Shown here: positions 26,521-35,620 of the stretch, in pieces
Numbering within the stretch: the stretch's first letter is position 1
Layout of the letters: each line of letters starts with the position of its first letter
The notes under the pieces: generated by a model
The model's database searches: none
Told to the model about the DNA's origin: nothing
The model's input: the letters and a program-made list of their open reading frames with translations, nothing else
Assembly: GCA_051881615.1 (NCBI GenBank)
Contig: JBJEQF010000033.1
Coordinates: 25,252 to 89,251, forward strand
Reading direction: 5' to 3'
DNA from: CAMFTQ01 sp051881615
GTDB taxonomy: Bacteria > Bacillota > Clostridia > Oscillospirales > Acutalibacteraceae
DNA length: 64,000 bases
Program-made: the position numbers and the translations under genes

Positions 26521-26973
26521 ATGCTGAAAGAAGGTCAAAAAGCGCCAAGCTTTAAACTACAGGATAAAAACGGAAAAGAAGTTTCTTTGTCGGATTTCCT
26601 CGGCAAAAAGATAGTTTTGTATTTTTATCCAAAGGATAATACACCCGGCTGTACCAGACAAGCCTGTGCGTTTGCCGCACTTTACAAGGAATTTCAGGAC
26701 AGGAACATCGAGGTAATCGGCATCAGCAAGGACAGCGTTGCTTCGCACGTAAGATTTGCCGAAAAGCACTCTCTGCCGTTTGTGCTTCTTTCCGACCCCG
26801 AGCTGCTCGCAATTAAAGCATACGAGGTATGGCAGGAAAAAAAGCTGTACGGCAAGGTCAGTATGGGTGTAGTCCGTACTACCTTTATCATTGATGAGCA
26901 AGGAAATATTGAAAGGATTTTTCCGAAGGTTAAGCCTGATACAAACGCAGAGGAAATATTATCACAGCTGTAA
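26521..26973 (+). CDS. bcp: Thiol peroxidase of the BCP/PrxQ family
   Basis: The 150-residue thioredoxin-fold peroxidase reduces hydroperoxides. The peroxidatic Cys is C44 (TPGCT) and a resolving Cys, C49, lies five residues later as in PrxQ. CAAAGGAG precedes the ATG. Its TAA stop coincides with the first bases of the adjacent palindromic repeat (TAATACTAAT), so the element may have inserted at or into the gene end. Confidence 0.93.
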   Translation: MLKEGQKAPSFKLQDKNGKEVSLSDFLGKKIVLYFYPKDNTPGCTRQACAFAALYKEFQDRNIEVIGISKDSVASHVRFAEKHSLPFVLLSDPELLAIKAYEVWQEKKLYGKVSMGVVRTTFIIDEQGNIERIFPKVKPDTNAEEILSQL

Positions 26974-27114
26974 TACTAATCCCTGATAAAAAGTAGACTT
27001 ATATTTGCGAGGATAATCTTTGCAAGACAAGGCTGACGCCTTGCAAGGACGACAACGAAGTATTGCAGAAATTAGACCGCAAAGATTGTCTGATTTTTAT
27101 TAGGTATTAGTATA
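26971..27114 (+). repeat. Palindromic MITE-like repeat, copy 1
   Basis: About 144 bases bounded by inverted ends (TAATACTAATCCCTGAT... and ...ATTAGGTATTAGTATA). Inner arms (AATCTTTGC and GCAAAGATT) and a central CAAGGC/GCCTTG hairpin let the whole unit fold on itself. It has no coding capacity. A second copy lies at 51972-52133. Confidence 0.75.
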
Positions 27115-27154
27115 AAACGAGCATAGCATATTTTTGACATTTAAAAGACATATA

Positions 27155-27190
27155 AACAACCGCCGAGGACTTGAGCCTTCGGCGGTTGTT
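27155..27190 (-). terminator. Bidirectional terminator-like hairpin
   Basis: A perfect 12-bp stem (AACAACCGCCGA/TCGGCGGTTGTT) with a 12-base loop lies directly after the histidine kinase gene. T-rich tracts flank it on both strands, so it may also stop transcripts from bcp. Confidence 0.75.
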
Positions 27191-27197
27191 TTCTGTT

Positions 27198-28430
27198 TTA
27201 TTTGACGGGCAAAAATTTTACCGTAAAGGTTGTACCTGTTTGTTCGTCGCTTTTCACGCTGATTTTGCCGCCGAGCGTTTTCACAATGTTTTTGGCAATC
27301 GAAAGACCAAGTCCGAAGCCGCCCGATGTTCTTGACTTTTCGGCACGGTAAAAGCGGTCAAAGATATGCTCTATATCATCGGCAGAAATGACGTTACCTC
27401 TGTTGTTCACAGAAAAGCATATACGCTCTCTTATCTTTTCAAGCCTTATAGTAACAACAGAAGCTTGCTCTGCGTATTTTACGGCGTTGTCAATAAGTAT
27501 GTGCGACAGCTGAGTGAACAGTGTGGGACTGCTTTTTGCTGTAATATCCTTTTGAATAATGCGTTCAATGGTTATTTCCTTTTCATAGGCAATCGGTTCA
27601 AAATTCAGTGCCGTTGCTTCAATCAGCTCGCTTACGTTTACTTCTCTCAGCTCGGGAGGCTTGCTGTCTGCGTCTGATTTTGCAAGAAAAAGCATCTGAT
27701 CAATCAGCCTTTTCATATGGTGTGCCTCTTCTTCTGTGCTTTGAAGCCACTTCATTTCCTCCTGCACAGTTGAGGACTTGTGAGCCATTACTATGTTGTT
27801 GTTTGCAAGTATAACGGTAAGCGGAGTTTTAAGCTCGTGAGAGGCGTCTGCCACAAAATGCTTTTGCTTTTCCCACGCGGCTTTAACAGGGTTCACAGCA
27901 ATACCCGACAGCGCAAGGCTTATAAAAAATACAACCAGAAGTCCGGCTGCAAAAAGTCCTGTGCAAACGGCTAAGGTACTCCAAAGATTAGAGTAAACGC
28001 CTGAGCTGTCGGCAAAAATTACGGTAATTGTTTCTGCTTTCTCTTCTTTTGCAAACATCAGATCGTATTTTCCTATTTCGCCTGCCCTATTGCCTTGTGC
28101 AACGGCGATTTTTACTGCCTGTTCAAGTGAATATCCGTCAATTTTTGCATTGTGCATATCGGTGCTAAGTATTTCTGCGTTGTAGTCAGCCGTTACCGAT
28201 ATGTACGAATTAAGGCGCATCGGCTGATTACCGTGCTTTTTTCCTCCGAACATATCGGGCGGCAGCTTATCGTTTGGCCCCTTGTCAAGCACCTGAATAA
28301 GTGCGTGTTCAAGGTTTGTTCTTTCTGTTGTGTAGCTGTTGATACATACGGCGGCAAAAATCAGCAAAAGCACTGTTCCTACGAGCAGAACATTTACAAG
28401 AATTATATTTTTTTGCAGTCGTTTTATCAT
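27198..28430 (-). CDS. Sensor histidine kinase
   Basis: The 410-residue membrane kinase has two membrane helices (about 10-30 and 150-175) flanking an extracytoplasmic loop, HisKA with DASHELKTPLTV, and an ATPase domain with FGLGLSIAKN. No clear HAMP domain is visible. Its start overlaps the regulator stop by four bases (ATGA), giving coupled translation. The pair is divergent from the VTC operon and may control it. Confidence 0.9.
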   Translation of the reverse strand: MIKRLQKNIILVNVLLVGTVLLLIFAAVCINSYTTERTNLEHALIQVLDKGPNDKLPPDMFGGKKHGNQPMRLNSYISVTADYNAEILSTDMHNAKIDGYSLEQAVKIAVAQGNRAGEIGKYDLMFAKEEKAETITVIFADSSGVYSNLWSTLAVCTGLFAAGLLVVFFISLALSGIAVNPVKAAWEKQKHFVADASHELKTPLTVILANNNIVMAHKSSTVQEEMKWLQSTEEEAHHMKRLIDQMLFLAKSDADSKPPELREVNVSELIEATALNFEPIAYEKEITIERIIQKDITAKSSPTLFTQLSHILIDNAVKYAEQASVVTIRLEKIRERICFSVNNRGNVISADDIEHIFDRFYRAEKSRTSGGFGLGLSIAKNIVKTLGGKISVKSDEQTGTTFTVKFLPVK

Positions 28431-29101
28431 ACTGATTTCTCCAATCTGTAGCCGAGCTTTTTAACAGATTTTATTTCCGCTTCTGAATTTATAAAGCTGA
28501 GCTTTCGCCTTAAAAAGGATATGTACGCCTCTACATTGTTAGAGCCTGCGTCAGAATCATATCCCCAGACCTTTGTGATTATCTCGTCCTTTGAAATTAT
28601 AACAGAGGGCTTTGACAAAAACAGCTTTAAAAGCTCCGCTTCTTTAAAATTCAGATGCACTGACTTAGCTCCCTTTGACAGCTGATTTGTCGAAGCGTCA
28701 AAATCGAAATCGTCAAACTGAAGCTTATCGAGCATAACCTCGCCTTTTCTGCGTGTGAGCGCCTTAATTCTTGCCAAAAGCTCCTCCGGTGCAAACGGCT
28801 TTGTCATATAATCGTCAGCACCGCAGTTAAGTCCTCCCACCTTGTCGGCTATTGTATCCTTGGCGGTGAGCATAAGTATAGGTGTGCTGATTTTATTCTG
28901 CCTTAATTCAAGCGCAACCCCAAAGCCGTCCTTGTATGGGAGCATAACGTCAAGAATGATAAGGTCATAAATTCCTGATTTTCCGTAAAGAAAGCCGTCG
29001 TTTCCGTCATAAACCACATCAGCCATATATTTCTGCTCAAGGATAATCTGCCTGAGTGCGTCTGCAAGTCTTTTTTCGTCCTCAACAATAAGTATCTGCA
29101 T
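28427..29101 (-). CDS. OmpR-family response regulator
   Basis: Regulator of 224 residues: receiver with LIVEDE, phospho-acceptor Asp in LIILDVMLPYKDG near 51 and the Lys of MTKPFAPEE, then a winged helix ending KKLGYRLE. It is co-translated with the downstream kinase. The genes divergently transcribed 281 bases away (VTC, DUF4956, beta-helix lipoprotein) are the natural candidate targets, but this is inferred from position only. Confidence 0.9.
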   Translation of the reverse strand: MQILIVEDEKRLADALRQIILEQKYMADVVYDGNDGFLYGKSGIYDLIILDVMLPYKDGFGVALELRQNKISTPILMLTAKDTIADKVGGLNCGADDYMTKPFAPEELLARIKALTRRKGEVMLDKLQFDDFDFDASTNQLSKGAKSVHLNFKEAELLKLFLSKPSVIISKDEIITKVWGYDSDAGSNNVEAYISFLRRKLSFINSEAEIKSVKKLGYRLEKSV

Positions 29102-29382
29102 AAGCTAAGCCTCTTTTCAAATTTACCGTTTATCCCTTTAGCCCTACTGTGATTTGATAATTGACAGTGAAAAATTTTGGTCGGTAGGTATTTAAATCGG
29201 CGGCAAAGCCGCCCACCTTAATTTTCAACTTTCAATTTTCAATTCTCCATTTGCTAATTATTATATCAATTCTGATTTTATATCTCAAGTCTTAAAAAAT
29301 GCTGAAACTGTTTTTTATACTTTTTTTAAGGTTACCGCTTTATAATACAAGCAAAGAATAAATTTAGAAGGAGCAAAGCAGT
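29102..29382 (+). promoter_or_regulatory. Divergent intergenic region with a VTC-operon promoter
   Basis: TATAAT at 29341-29346 is a good -10, about 35 bases before the gene, but no good -35 matches it, as expected for an activated promoter. Upstream lie CTTAAAAAATGCTGAAA (29291-29307) and AAGGTTACCG (29328-29337), both also found at the K+ channel promoter. A GGCGGCAAAGCCGCC hairpin (29199-29213) and an A/T-rich CAATTTTCAA-type stretch complete the region. Confidence 0.45.
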
Positions 29383-30102
29383 ATGGCTAAGACGATTTTT
29401 GAACGTACGGAAAAAAAGTATGTAATCACCATAGCTCAGATGAACAGTCTTAAAAATCTTATTTCAGATAAAATTAAGCCTGACGAGTACTGCAAAAGCA
29501 CCGTAAACAGCATTTACTTTGATACCGACAATTACAGGCTTATAAGAAATTCAATAGAAAAGCCTGTTTACAAAGAAAAGCTGCGGCTTAGAAGCTACGG
29601 CGTACCCGATGATAATTCAACTGTATTTTTAGAGCTTAAAAAGAAGTACAAGGGCGTTGTATATAAACGCAGAAGAAAAATGAAATATAAGGACGCAATT
29701 AACTATTTACGCACCGGTGTTCTGCCTGACAATTCACAGATTATGCGTGAAATTGACTATGCGATGAGCTATTACAAGGATTTAAGTCCTAAAATGTTCA
29801 TCGCCTATGACAGGCTTGCATTTGTGGGAACAGATAACAAGGATTTGCGGATAACGTTTGACACAAACCTGCGTTTTCGCACAGATAACCTGACACTTAA
29901 AAGCGGAAGCTATGGCGAGAGCATTATAGATAAAAGCTACTGCATAATGGAAATTAAATCTCTCGGTGCAATACCGCTGTGGCTTTGCAAGGCGCTTGAC
30001 ACGCTTAAAATCTACCCCTCTTCATTTTCAAAATACGGTACTGCCTACACCATTGTAACAAAAAGAAATCTACATAAAAACGGAGGAAAAAGCTGTGCTT
30101 GA
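29383..30102 (+). CDS. VTC-domain protein (polyphosphate polymerase-like)
   Basis: The 239-residue protein is a stand-alone VTC/CYTH-type tunnel domain. Residues known to be catalytic in yeast Vtc4 have clear counterparts: FERTEKKY at 6-13, the KLRLRSYG Arg pair, FLELKKK, VYKRRRK, IMEIK with the metal-binding Glu, and SFSKYG near the end. This suggests an active enzyme making polyphosphate or handling a related triphosphate. The C-terminus overlaps the next gene by 8 bases. Bacterial homologues usually sit beside DUF4956 proteins, as here. Confidence 0.85.
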   Translation: MAKTIFERTEKKYVITIAQMNSLKNLISDKIKPDEYCKSTVNSIYFDTDNYRLIRNSIEKPVYKEKLRLRSYGVPDDNSTVFLELKKKYKGVVYKRRRKMKYKDAINYLRTGVLPDNSQIMREIDYAMSYYKDLSPKMFIAYDRLAFVGTDNKDLRITFDTNLRFRTDNLTLKSGSYGESIIDKSYCIMEIKSLGAIPLWLCKALDTLKIYPSSFSKYGTAYTIVTKRNLHKNGGKSCA

Positions 30103-30772
30103 TTCAATATTCAACCCTATTTACACATCTGATTTTAATTTCACATCATACATTTTTTGTACTCTTACATCTATTGTGCTCGGACTTATAATTGCCGCTG
30201 CATCAGGCTATAAAAATAAGCAAAGCAAAAGCTTTACTTTATCGCTTATATTACTGCCTGCAATAGTGCAGACAGTTATTATGCTTGTAAACGGCAGTGT
30301 CGGCACAGGTATTGCAGTTATGGGTGCTTTTTCGCTTGTGCGTTTTCGCAGTGTTCCCGGTTCAGCAAAGGAAATCGTCAGCATTTTCCTTGCAATGGCA
30401 ACAGGACTTGCAACGGCAGTGGGTTATGTGTTCTTGGCTGTTGTGTTTGTCGTGATAATCTGCATTGTTATGGTACTGTCAACTCTTATCGGCAAGGGCG
30501 AAAAGGACGATTTGTGCCGTGAGCTTCGCATAACAATTCCCGAGGATTTAAACTATGCTCACTGCTTTGATGATTTGTTCCAAAAATACACGCAAAGCAC
30601 AAGGCTTGTTACCGTAAAAACTACAAATATGGGCAGTCTTTATAAGCTGATTTATGACATCAAACTTAAAAATGACGACAGCACACAAGCATTTATAGAT
30701 GATTTAAGATGCAGAAACGGCAACCTTGAAATTTCAATAGCTGTTCGTTCTGCATCCGAAGGTACACTTTAA
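30095..30772 (+). CDS. DUF4956 membrane protein
   Basis: The 225-residue protein has about four membrane helices (residues 15-135) with the family hallmark GAFSLVRFRSVPGSAKEI, and a soluble C-terminal alpha/beta domain. GTG start with GGAGG upstream, overlapping the VTC gene. The function is not established. Regular linkage to VTC-domain proteins suggests a membrane partner, perhaps a channel or exporter for its product, by analogy with the yeast VTC complex. Confidence 0.8.
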   Translation: MLDSIFNPIYTSDFNFTSYIFCTLTSIVLGLIIAAASGYKNKQSKSFTLSLILLPAIVQTVIMLVNGSVGTGIAVMGAFSLVRFRSVPGSAKEIVSIFLAMATGLATAVGYVFLAVVFVVIICIVMVLSTLIGKGEKDDLCRELRITIPEDLNYAHCFDDLFQKYTQSTRLVTVKTTNMGSLYKLIYDIKLKNDDSTQAFIDDLRCRNGNLEISIAVRSASEGTL

Positions 30773-30785
30773 CGGAGGTTTTAGT

Positions 30786-32687
30786 ATGAAAAGAATATAT
30801 GCCTTAATACTGTGCGCAGTGCTTGCATTCACCTTTACCGCCTGCTCACAGGAAAACACATCAACGAACAATACGCAAAAAACAGAATCAACAGAAAGCA
30901 CTGCCGCTCAGACAACAGAGCAGACAACGACTAAAACAGCCGCAACAGCAACAACGCTTAAAGACGGCGGCTACGATTTATCCTTTTCAAAGCGTGACTG
31001 CGATTACTCCTATGACGAAAACGGTTGCAAAATAACATTTTCCGAAAGCACTGTCAAAGCAGATAACAGCAGTGCAATTACCGTAAACGGCACAGACGTA
31101 ACTATAAAAACTGAGGGTACGTATATTATAAGCGGAAGCTGTAAAAACGGCTCGATAACTGTTGAGGCTGACGACAACGCAAAGCTTCAGCTTGTATTTA
31201 ACGGACTAGATTTAACGAGTACGCAGTCGCCTTTAGTGATTAAAAGCGGCGACAAGATATTTATCACATTGGCTGAAGGCAGTGAAAATTCACTTTCAGA
31301 CGGCAGCTCCTACAGCTTAACGATTGACGATTCAAACGTTGACGGTTCTGTTTTCAGTAAATCTGACGTTACAATAAACGGCAACGGCAGTCTTACCGTC
31401 AACGGCAATTACAAGCACGGCATAGTTTCAAAGAACGACCTTGTTATTGTAGGAGCAACCGTTAATGTAAACTCAACAAGCACAGGAATTGACGGCAAGG
31501 ACTGTGTTAAGCTAAAGGACGCTGACATCATAGTTACATCAGGCAGTGACGCAATCCGTTCAACAAATACAGAGGAAACAGATACAAGAGGCTTTGTGTA
31601 TATTGACGGCGGCAGCTACAGCCTTACAAGCTCAAATGACGGTATTCAATCAGCTTCAATGCTCAGAGTTGACAGCGGAGCATTTGACATTACATCGGGC
31701 GGCGGCAGTGAAAACGCAAAAGCTCACTACAACGAGCCTATGGGCAGAGGAATGCAGATGTTCTCTTCTTCCTCTGATACCGAGGATTCGGAAAGCACAA
31801 AGGCGCTAAAAGCTGCTTTGAGCATCAAAATAAACGGTGGCGAGTTTGACTTAAATTCAAGTGATGACGCACTGCACTCAAACGGCGACATAAGTATTTC
31901 AAACGGCACGTTTGCAATATCATCAGGCGACGACGGCTTACACGCAGATAATTCACTTACAATAGACGGCGGTACTATTGATATTGCCGAAAGCTACGAG
32001 GGCATTGAGGGAGGACAAATCACCGTAAACGGCGGTAAAATAGCACTTGTTTCAAGCGATGACGGCTTTAACGTTGCAGGCGGAAATGATGAAATGGTTC
32101 GGCAGGATCCTTTTTCAGCAGACAGCAGTAAAATGCTTACGATAAACGGCGGTTATATTTTTGTGAATGCGTCAGGCGACGGACTTGATTCTAACGGCTC
32201 ACTCACCGTTACAGGCGGTACGGTGCTTGTCAGCGGCCCTGAAAACAGCGGTAACGGTGCGCTCGACTACGACGGCTCATCAAAAATCACAGGCGGTACG
32301 CTAATAGCACTCGGCAGCAGCGGTATGGCACAGTCAATTACAGGTGACGGTCAGTGCTCAATTATGACTGATATTTCATCTCAAGGCGGCAACACCTCGC
32401 TTGCACTTTGCGACAGCAGTGGCAACGTGATAGCTTCATTCACACCGCCAAAGCAGTATTCAAATGTTGTTGTTTCAGCTCCTGCAATCAAAACAGGTGA
32501 AAGCTACAGTATTGTCTGCGGCGGCACAGTAAGCGGTGCTGACGAAAACGGATTTGCACAAAGCACATCAGTAAACGGCGGTACAACGGTAACAGAAATA
32601 ACTATGACTGAGGAAAACTACAGCTCGGGCGGCTCGTTCGGAGGAGGACCCGGAGGTATGGGTCACAGACCGAGAATGTGGTACTAA
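30786..32687 (+). CDS. Beta-helix carbohydrate-binding lipoprotein (Cthe_2159-like)
   Basis: The 633-residue protein has a lipoprotein signal (lipobox FTAC, Cys near residue 20), a Thr-rich tether, and a long right-handed beta-helix built of repeated short turns such as INGGTFDLNSSDDAL and ISSGDDGLHAD. These Asp pairs are typical calcium sites in this family. Known relatives bind cellulose or acidic polysaccharides. A Gly-rich C-terminus (GGSFGGGPGGMG) closes it. It lies 13 bases after the DUF4956 gene and is thus co-expressed. Confidence 0.85.
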   Translation: MKRIYALILCAVLAFTFTACSQENTSTNNTQKTESTESTAAQTTEQTTTKTAATATTLKDGGYDLSFSKRDCDYSYDENGCKITFSESTVKADNSSAITVNGTDVTIKTEGTYIISGSCKNGSITVEADDNAKLQLVFNGLDLTSTQSPLVIKSGDKIFITLAEGSENSLSDGSSYSLTIDDSNVDGSVFSKSDVTINGNGSLTVNGNYKHGIVSKNDLVIVGATVNVNSTSTGIDGKDCVKLKDADIIVTSGSDAIRSTNTEETDTRGFVYIDGGSYSLTSSNDGIQSASMLRVDSGAFDITSGGGSENAKAHYNEPMGRGMQMFSSSSDTEDSESTKALKAALSIKINGGEFDLNSSDDALHSNGDISISNGTFAISSGDDGLHADNSLTIDGGTIDIAESYEGIEGGQITVNGGKIALVSSDDGFNVAGGNDEMVRQDPFSADSSKMLTINGGYIFVNASGDGLDSNGSLTVTGGTVLVSGPENSGNGALDYDGSSKITGGTLIALGSSGMAQSITGDGQCSIMTDISSQGGNTSLALCDSSGNVIASFTPPKQYSNVVVSAPAIKTGESYSIVCGGTVSGADENGFAQSTSVNGGTTVTEITMTEENYSSGGSFGGGPGGMGHRPRMWY

Positions 32688-32706
32688 AGCAAGACGAATA
32701 ATAAAG

Positions 32707-32748
32707 GGCAATACCGCACTTTTGAATTCTGCGGTATTGCCTTATTTT
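32707..32748 (+). terminator. Terminator of the VTC operon
   Basis: A perfect 12-bp stem (GGCAATACCGCA/TGCGGTATTGCC) with an 11-base loop is followed by TTATTTTA. Confidence 0.85.
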
Positions 32749-32807
32749 AGTTTATATTCGTCCTGCTTATTTTATGATTTTTAAGGTCTGATACTCAAAG
32801 CACCGTT

Positions 32808-33334
32808 TCAACTGCGTCTGATTTTTGCGTACTCTTCTATTATACCCTCAAGCGTTACCCCGCTGTTATATAAATCAAGCATATGCTTCGCTGGATTTGT
32901 CCGAGAGCTTATCCTGTCATAAAGGGGTTTAAGCAGCTTTTCTTCACCCTGACTGCGGCTTACAAGTCCGTCACAGGCAAGGTCAACAATCTGCTTAGCA
33001 AGACTGTAAAGCTTGTCCGTATCAATAAATTCAGGCAGGTCACGTCTTATCAACAGCTTTCTTAATTCACCCGAGGTGTACCTGTGACGCACTCGAAAAA
33101 GTGCCGTATTCGGGGTAACGGTGAAAATGCATCGTCGTCAGTGTCTGTTACTAAAAATTCAAAATGAGCTATAAAGCTGTTTGTCACCTTGTGGATAAGC
33201 GCAAAATCTACTGCGTTCTTTGATAAATTCACAACAGGAATTTCAATCTCAACGCCGATGTATTTCGGACGTTCGGGTTTTGTAAGCTCTATATAACGGT
33301 TGTGTAATTGTTGTCTGATAAGCTGACGCTCCAT
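32808..33334 (-). pseudogene. Remnant of a glutamate-cysteine-ligase-like gene with internal deletion
   Basis: An ATG at 33334 with GGAG upstream opens a frame containing KYIGVEIEIPVVNL, typical of the N-terminus of glutamate-cysteine ligase/amidoligase proteins. After about 70 residues the match moves to another frame (TVTPNTALFRVRHRYTSGEL) and continues to the C-terminal signature NPAKHMLDLYNSG at 32808. Members of such families are about 400 residues; only about 175 remain, so roughly 250 codons are lost. It is the third gene of a decayed operon. Confidence 0.7.
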
Positions 33335-33344
33335 AGCGTTCTCC

Positions 33345-34116
33345 TTACAAATCCGAGAAAATCCGGTACAGATATTTCAGAGATTCTTCATTGTCAAAAT
33401 ATTCGTTTTTATGTTTTGTACCGCTGAATTCAAGCACACCGTCCTTATAAGCAAGGTGTGTTCATCGGCAGTTTTTTCCAGCCATCGCTTGACAGCGGAA
33501 GAGTTAAAAAAACAACTCCGTTATCATTTTCAAAATAATGCAAAGAGTCGGCGTAATTTGTGTGAGCGTACATATATGCGCCGTCAAAAATCAGCAGATT
33601 AAGCTTATTCTCTCTTGACATATCCGTAACAATGCTGTCAAGAAGTAAAAATCTTTCGCTTGCACCGAGAGGGCGGTTCTTCTCTTTTTGTGCGTTGTTT
33701 ATCTGATGAACTATATACAAAAGTATTCTTTCACTGTCGGTATCGCCCTTTTGCTCTTTCAAAAATCTGCAAAGCGGCGGAAAGTCAAAAATTGCGCCGT
33801 TGTGAATAAGCGTCCACCGCCGTTTGAAATTATCAGTTTTTGTATACGGATGGCAGTTTCTGTATTCAATATTGCCGATTGTTGCGTAGCGGATATGGGC
33901 AAGAGCTGATTTACTGATTATCGGTTGGGTTAAACGCTCGCTTAAATAACGGCTTTTTGTTGCCTGAAGCGGCTCTTTTTCAATGTTTATGCTGTTTTCG
34001 TCTGCTAAGGCAAGTCCCCAGCCGTGATGGTGATTGACGCTGTGACTGTAAAAAGCTTTGAGCAGCTCGTTTATACTTGCCTCTTTGTCATAGCTTACTC
34101 CAAAAATTTCACACAT
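33345..34116 (-). pseudogene. Class II glutamine amidotransferase, frameshifted near its end
   Basis: The frame starts MCEIFGVSYD, with the N-terminal nucleophile Cys2 of class II (Ntn) amidotransferases, and keeps HHHGWGLA, SALAHIRYAT and LIHNGAIFDF. After LPMNT near 33455 the frame breaks by one extra base. The other frame then continues LAYKDGVLEFSG to a stop at 33345, giving an intact length of 256 residues. EgtC-like gamma-glutamyl hydrolases have this fold and size. It could be functional if the extra base is a sequencing error or if the lost 35 residues are dispensable. Confidence 0.75.
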
Positions 34117-35397
34117 TTAAGTCACCCCTGTCTGCATATTTCTGTGAAAGCCGAATGCCTTTTTCTACGTAATTTTCGCTGTAGTAATTTCTGATTATCT
34201 GAGCATAGCGTTTGCCACTGTCTATAATCTTATTTTTCTGATAATCAATAATGCTTACTGCGCTTTTTTGATTGTACTATTCAAAAAACCTCTGCATATC
34301 GCAAAGCACCTTAAAGGCGGCTGATTTTACCGATATTTTTTCGCCGCCAAGGTCGATATATGTGTTTTCATCATCAAACTTAGCCGCCTGCTTTACATTT
34401 TTTACGGCTGATATCTGTTCGTTTTCTGAAAAGTCTTCGTCATCAAGTGAAGAAAGGTAGAGTATCAGCATATGCAGAAAATCCATATCCTCTCTGAAAA
34501 TACCGACAGGTGAAAGCGGATTTAAGTCAAGCATACGAAGTTCAATGTGATTTACTCCTGTTTTTTCAAGATTTTCTATTGAATTTTCGCCACACGGTTT
34601 TAATCGTATCGGGTAATAAAGCTCTGAGGCAGATTTGAGCAAGCCTTCGTCTATATACCGCACAATGCTGTCAACGTAACCTTTTAGATTTTCATAATTC
34701 AAAATCGGCGTAAACTCATTCCAGTAGCCGATCTCACTGCACCTTGCAGAAGAAAACGGAGTTACAACGTCCTTTCCGATTGCACTGTCATCAAAAAACG
34801 AACCGTCCATTATCGGACTTGCGGCGGTAAGATATACAATCAGCCAACTGTATTTTGTCATTTTCTTCGCAAGCTCAAGATAGAGATTATTTTTATAATC
34901 AAGAAAAGTCTTTTCATTGCTTTCTTTAAAGCCGTACTCTAAAAGCTCGTCAGAAAAAGAAAAATTAAAGTGGAGTCCTGAAAAAAGCATTTTTTTCTTT
35001 CCGTATTTTTCTGAAAGGTATTTTCTGTATAACTCCTTACCTTTTAAGTTGCCTTTGAAGCTTGCAATCTGAATATCGCTTTCTCCCTTTACGTAGGGCG
35101 GATTTGAAAACAGCCACAAAATTTCACTGTCAGGAGCAAGAGTTTTCAATTTTTTTACAACGGTGTTGTGCAGTTCTGAAAGCTGATTATAAACTGATAT
35201 TGTGCTGTCAAATACATCGGTGACAATTTCAACCTGATTTTCGCAAAAATCTCTGTTAAAATGCTTATTGCTTTCAAAGGGGTGCGCTGTGTGAGAAAGA
35301 AAGCCGTCTTTTGTTACCCTCAGGCTCTCTTTTCAATACCGAAGCTTGCTTTATACATATTTTTACTGATATTTTCATCATCAAAATTAAATGCCAT
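34109..35397 (-). pseudogene. Glutamate-cysteine ligase, frameshift plus nonsense codon
   Basis: Translation from the ATG at 35397 gives MAFNFDDENISKN...FGIEK. One base is missing near 35330 in an A-run; the other frame continues ESLRVTKDGFLSHTAHPFES, a signature of gamma-glutamylcysteine synthetase, and runs well conserved to DMQRFFE. There an in-frame TAG (34279-34277) interrupts it, yet the frame stays open for 55 more codons, ending over the next gene start. The restored length of 429 residues is normal for the family. Two independent lesions argue for true decay. Confidence 0.8.
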
Positions 35398-35402
35398 ATT
35401 TA

Positions 35403-35620
35403 TTCATCTCTAATCAGTTTATAATACTACATAATATGAAAATAATTCTTAGTTTCTGACTAATTGAGTAATATTTGTTCGTCCGTATCTATTCATATTT
35501 GTCCTATCATTTTAGTAGTATTTTAGACCGAACAATTACTTTTGTCAAGCAGAAATGGATATTATTGCAGATATACTGCATTTCTTTTCGGTTCTTTTTC
35601 AAAAGTTGGAGGTTACGCGT
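35403..35620 (+). other. Non-coding stretch without recognised features
   Basis: A+T-rich sequence upstream of the decayed ligase gene. I see no supported gene, RNA or strong promoter. Confidence 0.5.
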
